From Lachnospiraceae bacterium (lineage in GTDB: Bacteria; Bacillota; Clostridia; Lachnospirales; Lachnospiraceae), in assembly GCA_900770345.1 (NCBI GenBank), contig CAAGKF010000008.1, positions 1-6,541 of the forward strand: DNA of 6,541 bases, read 5' to 3'. The notes under the pieces were generated by a model. The model ran no database searches. It worked only from the letters and a program-made list of their open reading frames with translations, and was not told the origin of the DNA. This document shows positions 1 through 6,240 of the stretch, in pieces. Positions within the stretch are counted from its first letter, which is position 1, and each line of letters starts with the position of its first letter. A program made the position numbers and the translations under genes.

Positions 1-107
1 CGCACGTCGCCTTCGCTACGGCAGAATCCATGGCCAAACGCGCCGTCATCGTCTTTGACAACATCGACGCATACTTAGCCGGAAATCAGAAGAACGTCAT
101 TTTATAA
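1..107 (+). CDS. D-2-hydroxyacid dehydrogenase, C-terminal end (5' partial)
   Basis: The reading frame starting at base 3 gives 34 residues, beginning HVAFATAESM and ending QKNVIL, then TAA at 105-107 followed at once by an in-frame TGA. This matches the C-terminus of NAD-dependent D-isomer-specific 2-hydroxyacid dehydrogenases (phosphoglycerate dehydrogenase, glyoxylate/hydroxypyruvate reductase or D-lactate dehydrogenase type). In that family the catalytic histidine lies in a TPH-[IV]-[AG] motif, so the first whole codon seen here is probably that histidine. The helix after it, with the pattern AxxVFDNIxAYLxG, is also typical. Substrate cannot be told from this fragment. Two terminators follow, so the gene is probably a separate transcription unit from the glucuronate operon. 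It lies outside the usual glucuronate pathway and a link to it is not implied. Confidence 0.75.
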   Translation, partial: HVAFATAESMAKRAVIVFDNIDAYLAGNQKNVIL

Positions 108-142
108 TGATATAGGGCTCGTCCGGCAGCAAGCCTGCAGGC

Positions 143-177
143 CGCAGTTCGCAGACCGCAGACCGCAGACCGCAGTT
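143..177. repeat. 7-bp tandem array, CGCAGAC type
   Basis: Five exact-length heptamers follow each other without gaps: CGCAGTT, CGCAGAC, CGCAGAC, CGCAGAC, CGCAGTT. The outer two units share the TT variant and the inner three are identical. It lies between the dehydrogenase stop codon and the first terminator. It has no coding role that I can see and is likely to vary in copy number by slippage. Confidence 0.85.
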
Positions 178-181
178 CATG

Positions 182-227
182 AGGGACCACGCATGAAGGG
201 GGTGACCATCATACGTGGTCCCTTTTT
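182..227 (+). terminator. Rho-independent terminator 1, after the dehydrogenase
   Basis: AGGGACCACG at 182-191 pairs perfectly with CGTGGTCCCT at 214-223, giving a 10-bp stem followed by TTTT at 224-227. After one C-A mismatch, ATGA (193-196) can pair with TCAT (209-212), which extends the stem inward. This is well placed to end the upstream dehydrogenase transcript. Confidence 0.85.
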
Positions 228-250
228 GCCTTAATATTTCAAACCATCCG

Positions 251-278
251 CTAACCCCTAGCCACTAGCTGCTAACCA
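251..278. repeat. 7-bp degenerate tandem array, CTAACCA type
   Basis: Four successive heptamers, CTAACCC, CTAGCCA, CTAGCTG and CTAACCA, all begin with CTA. The next seven bases, CTAAAAC, fit loosely and run into the following terminator. The array lies between the two terminators. It has the same 7-bp period as the array at 143-177 but an unrelated sequence. Confidence 0.7.
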
Positions 279-280
279 CT

Positions 281-320
281 AAAACAAGGCTGTCGCATCT
301 GCGACAGCCTTGTTTTTTTT
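281..320 (+). terminator. Rho-independent terminator 2, strong
   Basis: Bases 281-296 and 301-316 form a perfect 16-bp stem around the tetraloop ATCT (297-300). The GC-rich core GGCTGTCGC is flanked by AAAACAA, so the right arm ends in a run of eight T (313-320). It is one of the clearest hairpins in the window. With only a TTTT run on the opposite strand, it may work weakly in the other direction too. It insulates the glucuronate operon from the upstream gene. Confidence 0.93.
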
Positions 321-381
321 ATGCACAAAAATCATGGATTCAATTTTTCTATTCTACTTATTCAAATTATGATGTCTTACC

Positions 382-410
382 TTGCTTAATGAATACTAGT
401 ATGGTAGTAT
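382..410 (+). promoter_or_regulatory. Predicted promoter of the uxuA operon
   Basis: TTGCTT at 382-387 and TAGTAT at 405-410 are separated by 17 bases and match a sigma-70/A type promoter at 3/6 and 4/6 positions. The match is modest, but this is the only plausible pair that also overlaps the palindromic box in this region. The resulting 5' leader would be about 70 bases. Confidence 0.4.
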
Positions 411-412
411 GT
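393..412. promoter_or_regulatory. Putative operator in front of uxuA
   Basis: The 10-bp perfect palindrome ATACTAGTAT (393-402) is followed by a second half-site, so that ATACTA (393-398) and TAGTAT (405-410) also form an inverted repeat with a 6-base spacer. The 20-base box is 17/20 identical to the one at 6172-6191 in front of the kinase. It covers the spacer and -10 of the predicted promoter, the usual position for repression. Its binding protein is not encoded here; a GntR- or LacI-type hexuronate regulator would be the usual candidate, but that is inference. Confidence 0.6.
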
Positions 413-455
413 AACTGCGAGAAGAAATAAAAGAAACATCAACGAAAACAAGAAT

Positions 456-475
456 TTTATAATTAATTTATAATT
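456..475. repeat. Short direct repeat just before the uxuA ribosome binding site
   Basis: TTTATAATT occurs at 456-464 and again at 467-475, an 11-base period. Each copy contains TATAAT. A start site driven from either copy would leave almost no leader and neither has a -35 partner, so they are more likely an unstructured AT-rich stretch that keeps the ribosome binding site open. Confidence 0.6.
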
Positions 476-480
476 GGAGG
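476..480 (+). promoter_or_regulatory. Ribosome binding site that sets the uxuA start
   Basis: GGAGG at 476-480 is 8 bases before ATG 489. It excludes the in-frame upstream TTG at 474, which overlaps the site itself, and favours 489 over the second in-frame ATG at 495. Confidence 0.85.
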
Positions 481-488
481 ATTGCCTT

Positions 489-1568
489 ATGAGAATGACC
501 TTCCGTTGGTACGGAGAAAATGATGACAAAATTACCTTGCAGCAGATTGACCAGATTCCTGGTATGGACGGTATCGTCGGCGCTTTATTCGACATTCCTG
601 TCGGTGAAGTATGGCCGGTAGAACCGCTGCTTCACATCAAACAGCAGGCTGAAGCGAACAACCTGGTCTTCAAGGATCTGGAAAGCATCAACGTCCATGA
701 AGACATCAAATTGGGCCTGCCCAGCCGTGACCAGTATATTGAAAATTACATCACGTCCCTGCGCAATGCTGCTAAAGCCGGCATCCAGATGGTCTGCTAC
801 AATTTCATGCCCGTCTTCGACTGGACCAGGACCGACCTGGCCAAACCCCTTTACGACGGTTCGACGGTCCTGGCTTATGATTACCACCTCATCGCCGGCA
901 AGACGCCGCAGGACATGGCCCGGGAAATCCTCGACAACAGCAATGGCTTCGTCCTTCCCGGCTGGGAACCGGAACGGCTGAAAGAATTGTCGCACCTGTT
1001 TGAACAGTATGAAGGCATGGATGAAGACGGCCTGCGCAAGAACCTGGAATATTTCCTCAAAGCCATCGTTCCTGTCGCCGAAGAAGTCGGCATCAAGATG
1101 GCTATTCATCCCGATGATCCGCCGATTTCCGTCTTTGGCCTGCCGCGCATCGTAAAAAACGAAGACGACCTCGACAAAATCGCAGCCATGGTCGACAGTC
1201 CGAGCAACGGCTTCACCATTTGCACCGGTTCCCTCGGCTCGAACCGTCAGAACGACATTCCCCACATCATCCGCAAGTTCGGGAAAATGGGCCGCGTGAA
1301 CTTCCTGCATATCCGCAACATCCAGGTCCATGAACCGTGGGTCTTCAACGAAGTCGCTCATAAATCGCAAATCGGCAACCTCGATATGTACGAAATCGTC
1401 AAAGCCGCTTATGACATAGGGTTCGACGGCCCTATCCGTCCGGACCACGGCCGCATGATCTGGGGCGAAGAAGGACGTCCGGGCTACGGCCTCTACGACC
1501 GGGCCCTTGGTGCTAACTATATCTGTGGCTTATGGGATGCTATTAACCGCACGTGCGGGCAGTTATAA
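489..1568 (+). CDS. uxuA: Mannonate dehydratase UxuA
   Basis: UxuA dehydrates D-mannonate to 2-keto-3-deoxy-D-gluconate, a cytoplasmic step needing a divalent metal. The product has 359 residues starting MRMTFRWYG, the usual N-terminus of this family, and the length fits the Gram-positive type (the E. coli protein is about 394). The protein should fold as a TIM barrel. Conserved motifs are MAIHPDDPP at about 204-212 (His207), TICTGS with Cys245, FLHIRN with His274, and RPDHGR with Asp319-His320. These agree with the His/Cys/His/Asp metal ligands I recall from the Streptococcus suis enzyme structure. The start is set by GGAGG 8 bases upstream. It is the first gene of the operon and its stop is 16 bases before uxuB. 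Its middle part is richer in C-ending codons than the later operon genes. Identity is secure from sequence and context. Confidence 0.97.
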   Translation: MRMTFRWYGENDDKITLQQIDQIPGMDGIVGALFDIPVGEVWPVEPLLHIKQQAEANNLVFKDLESINVHEDIKLGLPSRDQYIENYITSLRNAAKAGIQMVCYNFMPVFDWTRTDLAKPLYDGSTVLAYDYHLIAGKTPQDMAREILDNSNGFVLPGWEPERLKELSHLFEQYEGMDEDGLRKNLEYFLKAIVPVAEEVGIKMAIHPDDPPISVFGLPRIVKNEDDLDKIAAMVDSPSNGFTICTGSLGSNRQNDIPHIIRKFGKMGRVNFLHIRNIQVHEPWVFNEVAHKSQIGNLDMYEIVKAAYDIGFDGPIRPDHGRMIWGEEGRPGYGLYDRALGANYICGLWDAINRTCGQL

Positions 1569-1570
1569 AA

Positions 1571-1576
1571 AGGAGG
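1571..1576 (+). promoter_or_regulatory. Ribosome binding site that sets the uxuB start
   Basis: AGGAGG at 1571-1576 lies 8 bases before ATG 1585, just after the uxuA stop. An in-frame GTG at 1507 would extend the protein by 26 residues inside uxuA, but it has no such site and the extension does not look like the family. Confidence 0.9.
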
Positions 1577-1584
1577 AACTTACG

Positions 1585-3189
1585 ATGTTGCATTTGAATC
1601 GGCAAAGCTTGAAAGAAAATCGTGCTGAATGGGAAAAAGCTGGTATCACTCTTTATTCTTACGATGATGAAGCTGTACAGGCAGCTACCCAGCAGGCTCC
1701 GCAGTGGGTCCATTTTGGCGGCGGTAATATTTTCCGTGCCTTTATTGCAGCCCTTCAACAGCATCTGTTAAATAAAGGGCTGGCTAAGACCGGTATCATC
1801 ACGGCTGAAACATATGATGAAGAAGTCATTGAAAAAGTCTATCGTCCGTTCGATAACTTGAGCTTGGCCGTCACCATGTATGCCGATGGCCGTTTTGAAA
1901 AAGAAGTCATCGGTTCGGTTATGGAATCTGTCGTCTGCTGTCCTGATTTCAAGGCAGACTGGCAGCGCCTGAAAGATATCTTTACCAATCCTTCCTTACA
2001 GGTTGCCAGCTTCACGATTACCGAAAAAGGCTATAAATTGAAGGATTATGCAGGTAATTTCTTCCCGGCTGTGGCCGAAGACATGAAGAAGGGACCGGAA
2101 CAGGCGACTAGTTCCATGGGCTGCATCGCTGCCTTGGCCTATGCCCGCTATCAGGCTGGCGCCTATCCTTTCGCTTTTTTGAGCCTCGATAACTGCTCCC
2201 ATAATGGTGACAAAATCAAAGAAGCCATTTTGACATTTGCTGATGAATGGGCAGCCAATGGCGTTGCCGACAAAGGATTCGTCGATTATGTCAATGACCC
2301 GCAGAAGGTTACCTTCCCTTGGAGCATGATTGATAAAATTACACCGCGGTCTTCTGCAAAGGTACAGGGCTATCTTAAAGAACTGGGCTTTGGCGATACG
2401 GAATTGATTCATACGGAAAAAGGAACGTATGCTGCCTTTGTCAACGCTGAAAACGCGCAGTATCTTGTCATTGAAGATACCTTCCCCAACGGCCGCCCGG
2501 CATTGGAACAGGCTGGCGTCATCTTTACTGACCGCAATACTGTCGACAAAGTAGAACGCATGAAAGTGTGCACCTGCCTCAACCCGCTGCACACGGCCAT
2601 GGCTGTATATGGCTGCCTGTTAGGCTACACGCTCATTGCTGATGAAATGAAAGATCCGCAGATTAAAGGTCTCATTGAAAAAATTGGTTACCAGGAAGGA
2701 CTGCCGGTCGTAACGAATCCGGGCGTCCTCAATCCGGAAGATTTCATCAAAGAAGTCCTCGAACAGCGCCTGACCAATGGCAATCTGCCCGATACGCCCC
2801 AGCGCATCGCGTCGGATACATCGCAAAAAGTCGGCATCCGTTTTGGTGAAACCATCAAAGCCTATGGCGACAAAGCCAAGGACTTGAAATATATCCCCTT
2901 AGCCATCGCCGGCTGGTGCCGTTATTTGTTAGCTGTCGATGACGAAGGCAAGCACTTTGAACTGAGCCCGGACCCCTTGCTGAAAGACTTGCAGGCTGCC
3001 TTAGAAGGCATTACCCTGGGGAATCCTGATTCGGCCAAAGGCAAGTTGAAATCCATCTTAGCCAACAAGGACATCTTTGGCAGCGACCTCTATGAAGTCG
3101 GCCTGGGCGAAAAAATTGAAGGCTACTTCGATGAACTCATTGCTGGTCCTCATGCCGTTCGGAATACATTGGTTAAGTACGTGAAATAA
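1585..3189 (+). CDS. uxuB: Fructuronate reductase (D-mannonate oxidoreductase) UxuB, mannitol dehydrogenase family
   Basis: It catalyses NADH-dependent reduction of D-fructuronate to D-mannonate in the cytoplasm. The 534 residues belong to the long-chain mannitol dehydrogenase family. WVHFGGGNIFRAF at about 41-53 is the glycine-rich nucleotide loop, followed by the Rossmann domain. DNCSHNGDK at 202-210 corresponds to the conserved D-N-x3-N-G segment. MKVCTCLNPLH at 326-336 carries the catalytic Lys327, Asn333 and His336 at the start of the helical C-terminal domain. The protein is longer than E. coli UxuB (about 486) and has one more residue between the Lys and Asn, both features of a separate Firmicutes/Thermotoga-like branch as I recall it. 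It lies between the genes of the preceding and following steps, so fructuronate is the likely substrate; another polyol or aldonate is possible from sequence alone. Confidence 0.92.
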   Translation: MLHLNRQSLKENRAEWEKAGITLYSYDDEAVQAATQQAPQWVHFGGGNIFRAFIAALQQHLLNKGLAKTGIITAETYDEEVIEKVYRPFDNLSLAVTMYADGRFEKEVIGSVMESVVCCPDFKADWQRLKDIFTNPSLQVASFTITEKGYKLKDYAGNFFPAVAEDMKKGPEQATSSMGCIAALAYARYQAGAYPFAFLSLDNCSHNGDKIKEAILTFADEWAANGVADKGFVDYVNDPQKVTFPWSMIDKITPRSSAKVQGYLKELGFGDTELIHTEKGTYAAFVNAENAQYLVIEDTFPNGRPALEQAGVIFTDRNTVDKVERMKVCTCLNPLHTAMAVYGCLLGYTLIADEMKDPQIKGLIEKIGYQEGLPVVTNPGVLNPEDFIKEVLEQRLTNGNLPDTPQRIASDTSQKVGIRFGETIKAYGDKAKDLKYIPLAIAGWCRYLLAVDDEGKHFELSPDPLLKDLQAALEGITLGNPDSAKGKLKSILANKDIFGSDLYEVGLGEKIEGYFDELIAGPHAVRNTLVKYVK

Positions 3190-3205
3190 AGGGAGGTGTC
3201 ATACG

Positions 3206-4621
3206 ATGTCTTTTTTAGATGACAATTTTTTATTGACTAATGAGCCGGCTAAAAAGCTGTATCATGAACATGCTAAAAAAATGCCGATTATTGATTACCA
3301 CTGCCACTTGGAACCGAAGGATATTTATGAAAATAAAAATTATCCGAATCTTACCCGGGTATGGCTTAATGATGGTATGCTGGGCGACCATTATAAATGG
3401 CGATTGGAACGCGCTAACGGCGTTCCTGAAGATTTGATTACCGGTGATGGCGATGAATATGAAAAAATGATGGCCTGGGCAGGTACATTGGAAAAAGCGA
3501 TTGGCAATCCTATTTATGAATGGGCTAACTTGGAATTGAAGCGGTTCTTTGGAATCGAAGAGCCGCTCCTTAAAAAGAATGTACCTGCTATTTGGGAAAA
3601 GACCAATGCCTTGTTGCAGACAGAAGATTTTAAACCTCGAAATTTGATTAAGAAAGCGAATGTTAAAGTCATCTGCACAACAGATGATTTGAATTCGGAC
3701 CTCATCTATCATAAACTGCTGTCTGACGAAGAAAAAGATTTTCGCGTCTTACCTTCGATGCGGCCTGATGGATTATTTAAAATCTATCAGGAATCTTATC
3801 CGGCCTATATGGAGACTTTGAGTGCCTTAACGGCCATTGATGTACACGATACAGCTTCTTTAAAAGCGGCCCTGGATAAACGCTTCGCTTTTTTTGACCA
3901 CATTGGCGGACACGTTTCCGACTTTGGACTGGATACTTATGATTATCGTCATGTATCCCGCCGTGAAATGGATGGGCTTATCCAAAAAGGATTGAACCAT
4001 GGAAGTTTATCTGCTGATGAAATCGCAGGCTATCAGACTGGATTATTGATGTTGTTCATGGAACTGAATAAAAAATACGATTGGGTCATGCAGCTCCATG
4101 TCAATGTACTCCGCAATATGAACCGGCCTATGTATGAAGCAATCGGAGCAGACAAAGGCTTTGATTCTGTCGGTGCGCAATCGGGGATTGCCAAGGAAAT
4201 TTTGTATTTATTGAATGACGGGAGTATAGCTGACATCATTCCTAAGATGATTTTGTATTCAACTAACCCCAACGACTGGATGGAATTGGCTACAGGGATG
4301 CAGTCTTTCCAGGGGGGTTGTGTACAACGGATGCAGCTTGGATGTGCCTGGTGGTTCAATGATACTCGGGAAGGTATGCTGCTTCAGCTGACAACTATGG
4401 CTCAGCAGAGCTTGTTGGGGAACTTTGTAGGCATGCTTACGGATTCGCGGAGCTTCCTTTCCTATCCCCGCCATGAATATTTCCGCCGTGTTTTATGTAA
4501 TCTGATTGGTGAATGGGTTGAAAGAGGACAAGTTTTTGAAGACTATGATTATTTGGGACGGATCGTAGAAGATATTTCTTTCCATAATGCCAATGATTAT
4601 TTCCGGTTTGCTGTAAAATAG
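3206..4621 (+). CDS. uxaC: Glucuronate isomerase UxaC
   Basis: It interconverts D-glucuronate and D-fructuronate (family members also take D-galacturonate to D-tagaturonate) and acts in the cytoplasm. The 471 residues match the family length (E. coli about 470). It is a divergent amidohydrolase-superfamily TIM barrel: IDYHCHLEP near the N-terminus supplies His32-x-His34, QLHVNVLRN supplies His298, and GMLTDSRSF with Asp413 is the characteristic C-terminal signature, followed by SYPRHEYFRR. The start ATG follows GGGAGGTG (3191-3198) by 7 bases, 16 bases after the uxuB stop. As no tagaturonate reductase or altronate dehydratase is next to it, its role here should be glucuronate entry. Its codons end in A/T more often than those of uxuA, most visibly in the first 120 bases. 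Confidence 0.97.
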   Translation: MSFLDDNFLLTNEPAKKLYHEHAKKMPIIDYHCHLEPKDIYENKNYPNLTRVWLNDGMLGDHYKWRLERANGVPEDLITGDGDEYEKMMAWAGTLEKAIGNPIYEWANLELKRFFGIEEPLLKKNVPAIWEKTNALLQTEDFKPRNLIKKANVKVICTTDDLNSDLIYHKLLSDEEKDFRVLPSMRPDGLFKIYQESYPAYMETLSALTAIDVHDTASLKAALDKRFAFFDHIGGHVSDFGLDTYDYRHVSRREMDGLIQKGLNHGSLSADEIAGYQTGLLMLFMELNKKYDWVMQLHVNVLRNMNRPMYEAIGADKGFDSVGAQSGIAKEILYLLNDGSIADIIPKMILYSTNPNDWMELATGMQSFQGGCVQRMQLGCAWWFNDTREGMLLQLTTMAQQSLLGNFVGMLTDSRSFLSYPRHEYFRRVLCNLIGEWVERGQVFEDYDYLGRIVEDISFHNANDYFRFAVK

Positions 4622-4634
4622 AGGTGAATTCATT

Positions 4635-6155
4635 ATGAGCTCGAAGCCGAACTGGGTTTATGAACCGAAACCTATTAATATTAAACGCGGTATTTGTTAT
4701 GGCCTCACGGACCTTATGGGTGGTGGCTGGAATAATATTGTTTCCGGTGTTATTTTTGCTTTTGTCTTGAGCCAAGGTATTAGCCCTGCTTTTGCCGGGG
4801 CTATTACCGGCATCGGCCGAATTTTTGATGCTTTATTTTCACTGTTTTTCGGTAGTATCACCGATGGATTTTACCGGACGAGATTGGGGAAACGATTTGG
4901 CCGCCGGCACTTTTTCATCTTATTAGGCGGCATCCTTTTTGCCGTACTGTTCCCCTTATTCTGGGTGCAGTCTGATGATTGGCGGTATTACTTGATTATT
5001 TATATTGCCATTGAAATCGTCATAGCTATGATTTTGATTCCTTGGGAAACATTGCCTACAGAAATGACTAATGACTATAAACTGCGGACTGTTTTATCTG
5101 GCTCCCGCATGTTTATTTCAGCTACAGGGACAGCTATCGTTTTTGCCGTATTGGCTATTCTGAAGCACATGCAGAACCCCAATGCTTATTTGATTACCGG
5201 GATTATTTGGACGATTATCTTTGTCGTCGCAATTTTTGTTTCCTATCGAAATACTTGGGAACGCCCGTTGACACCGGAATTCATTAAGGAATTGGAAAGC
5301 CGTCCTCAGCTGACTATGAGTGAAATGGTTCGTAAAATGGTTTCCGATTACTGCTCGACCTTTAAAAACAAAGCCTTCCGCCAGCATCTGTGCATCTACC
5401 TCTTGTCGTTTACAGGGAAAGATTTTTATTCCACCATGCTGCCGACTTTCATAATCTGCTGTATCCAGGGTTCACAGCAGGATTGGCCGTGGACCTTACA
5501 GGCCTTATCGGCTTTTGGTATCCTTTCCACCTTGGCGGCCGCTAAGTTAATGATTTCACATGGGCCGAAGTTCTTATATGCCCTCAGCTATACGACGATT
5601 CTTATCACAATGGTGGGGTATGTCCTGGTCTGGGCATTGCATATTTCCAATCCTTTCCTTGTTTTGGCGATTATTTCCGTTTTTTATCAGCTGGCTCGCG
5701 GGATTTTGGAATTTACGCCATGGAATGTGTTCCCCTTTGTTCCTGATATCGATCATATGATGACGCGCGGTGATCGCGCAGGTATTTATGCCGCTGTTAT
5801 GACGTTTTTCCGCAAATCTACAGGGGCTGTTGCTTCCTGGATTGCAGGGATTTTGTTGGCCGAAATCGGATTCAATTCCAAGACGATGCTTGATGCCATT
5901 ACGACGCCTTCGACGATTCAGACTGGCATAGCGATTATTTTCTTTGTAGGACCTGTTGTTTTGATTGCACTGGCATTGATTTTATCCCGGAGTTTCAAAT
6001 TGAACCGGCAGACTCACGAAATCTTGAAGAACGAAATTTCCCGCTTGGAACAGGGCGGTTCTAAGAAAGACGTTTCGCCAGAAGCCCGTTTGGTCACGGA
6101 AGAATTGACAGGGCATCCTTATGAAACCCTGTGGCCGGATAAGAGAAGTCTTTAA
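4635..6155 (+). CDS. GPH-family (MFS) sugar/hexuronide symporter
   Basis: This is a 506-residue inner-membrane transporter with about twelve hydrophobic segments: six between residues 29 and 203, a charged cytoplasmic loop at about 204-250, six more up to 451, and a 55-residue charged tail. GRIFDALFSLFFGSITD at 61-77 followed by RTRLGKRFGRR at 81-91 is the loop 2-3 signature of the glycoside-pentoside-hexuronide:cation symporters (MelB, GusB, LacS relatives). From its operon place the cargo is probably glucuronate or a small glucuronide; sequence alone does not decide. Unusually, the family pattern D-x3-D-P reads D65-x3-S69-L70, so the second acidic cation-site residue and the proline are missing. 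The ribosome binding site AGAGGTG (4620-4626) overlaps the uxaC stop codon, indicating tight co-translation. No clear terminator follows. Confidence 0.88.
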   Translation: MSSKPNWVYEPKPINIKRGICYGLTDLMGGGWNNIVSGVIFAFVLSQGISPAFAGAITGIGRIFDALFSLFFGSITDGFYRTRLGKRFGRRHFFILLGGILFAVLFPLFWVQSDDWRYYLIIYIAIEIVIAMILIPWETLPTEMTNDYKLRTVLSGSRMFISATGTAIVFAVLAILKHMQNPNAYLITGIIWTIIFVVAIFVSYRNTWERPLTPEFIKELESRPQLTMSEMVRKMVSDYCSTFKNKAFRQHLCIYLLSFTGKDFYSTMLPTFIICCIQGSQQDWPWTLQALSAFGILSTLAAAKLMISHGPKFLYALSYTTILITMVGYVLVWALHISNPFLVLAIISVFYQLARGILEFTPWNVFPFVPDIDHMMTRGDRAGIYAAVMTFFRKSTGAVASWIAGILLAEIGFNSKTMLDAITTPSTIQTGIAIIFFVGPVVLIALALILSRSFKLNRQTHEILKNEISRLEQGGSKKDVSPEARLVTEELTGHPYETLWPDKRSL

Positions 6156-6171
6156 TTTTAGTCCATCTAAC

Positions 6172-6191
6172 ATACTAGTATCGTACCATGT
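6172..6191. promoter_or_regulatory. Putative operator in front of the kinase gene
   Basis: ATACTAGTAT at 6172-6181 is identical to the palindrome before uxuA, and GTA and ATGT at the following positions are also conserved, giving 17 of 20 matches with 393-412. The box ends directly at the -10 element, so a bound protein would block RNA polymerase. Confidence 0.6.
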
Positions 6192-6197
6192 TATAAT
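6189..6197 (+). promoter_or_regulatory. Predicted promoter of the kinase gene (extended -10)
   Basis: TGTTATAAT is a perfect extended -10: TG at 6189-6190 and consensus TATAAT at 6192-6197. No good -35 exists at 17 bases; CTAACA at 6167-6172 (4/6) is 19 bases away. An extended -10 often compensates for this. Transcription would begin near 6203, giving a leader of about 58 bases. The kinase may also be reached by read-through from the symporter gene. Confidence 0.6.
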
Positions 6198-6209
6198 GGT
6201 TGACTAGCC

Positions 6210-6240
6210 AGGCGGGCCGACCTTTGGGACGGCCCCTACA
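6210..6240. repeat. REP-like palindromic element in the kinase leader
   Basis: GGGCCG at 6214-6219 pairs with CGGCCC at 6230-6235, and CC (6221-6222) can pair with GG (6227-6228) inside after one mismatch. The outer sequence ends in CCCCTACA. From memory, short intergenic palindromes of the form CGGGC...GCCCCTACA are common interspersed repeats in Firmicutes and Negativicutes, and this looks like one. No T-run follows, so it is not a typical terminator. It lies between the predicted start site and the ribosome binding site, so it would be a hairpin in the mRNA leader. Confidence 0.55.

Larger units (their letters stand above)
108..488. other. Intergenic region with repeats, terminators and operon promoter
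   Basis: No convincing gene is present in these 381 bases. The left half (108-320) is GC-rich and holds two heptamer arrays and two hairpin terminators that end the upstream dehydrogenase transcript. The right half (321-488) is AT-rich and holds the predicted promoter and operator of the glucuronate operon, an A-rich leader and the uxuA ribosome binding site. Open frames running through it on the minus strand have no recognisable product or supporting start signal. Confidence 0.8.

Noticed and set aside
133..142. Ten-base palindrome GCCTGCAGGC after the dehydrogenase gene.
   Set aside because: It has no loop for a hairpin, no T-run and no second copy in the window, so there is no support for a regulatory role.
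182..227. Possible T-box riboswitch remnant: GAGGG followed by ACCACG and a CGTGGTCCCTTTTT end resemble a T-box antiterminator/terminator with TGGT missing.
   Set aside because: The conserved T-box core is not intact, only about 75 bases separate it from the upstream stop codon so no specifier stem fits, and no aminoacyl-tRNA synthetase or amino-acid gene follows. A plain terminator explains it.
458..474. Two TATAAT hexamers before uxuA as -10 elements.
   Set aside because: They are too close to the ribosome binding site and have no -35 partner at 16-18 bases.
386..595. 69-codon minus-strand open frame with a hydrophobic C-terminal half.
   Set aside because: It overlaps the uxuA promoter and start, has no clear ribosome binding site, and its hydrophobicity comes from the AT-rich leader read backwards.
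585..1448. 287-codon minus-strand open frame inside uxuA.
   Set aside because: It is antisense to a well-conserved enzyme gene and has no family resemblance; long antisense frames are expected where C-ending codons dominate.
6200..6228. TTGACT at 6200-6205 as a -35 element for the kinase.
   Set aside because: The hexamer 17 bases further on is TTTGGG, not a -10, and the position falls inside the REP-like hairpin.
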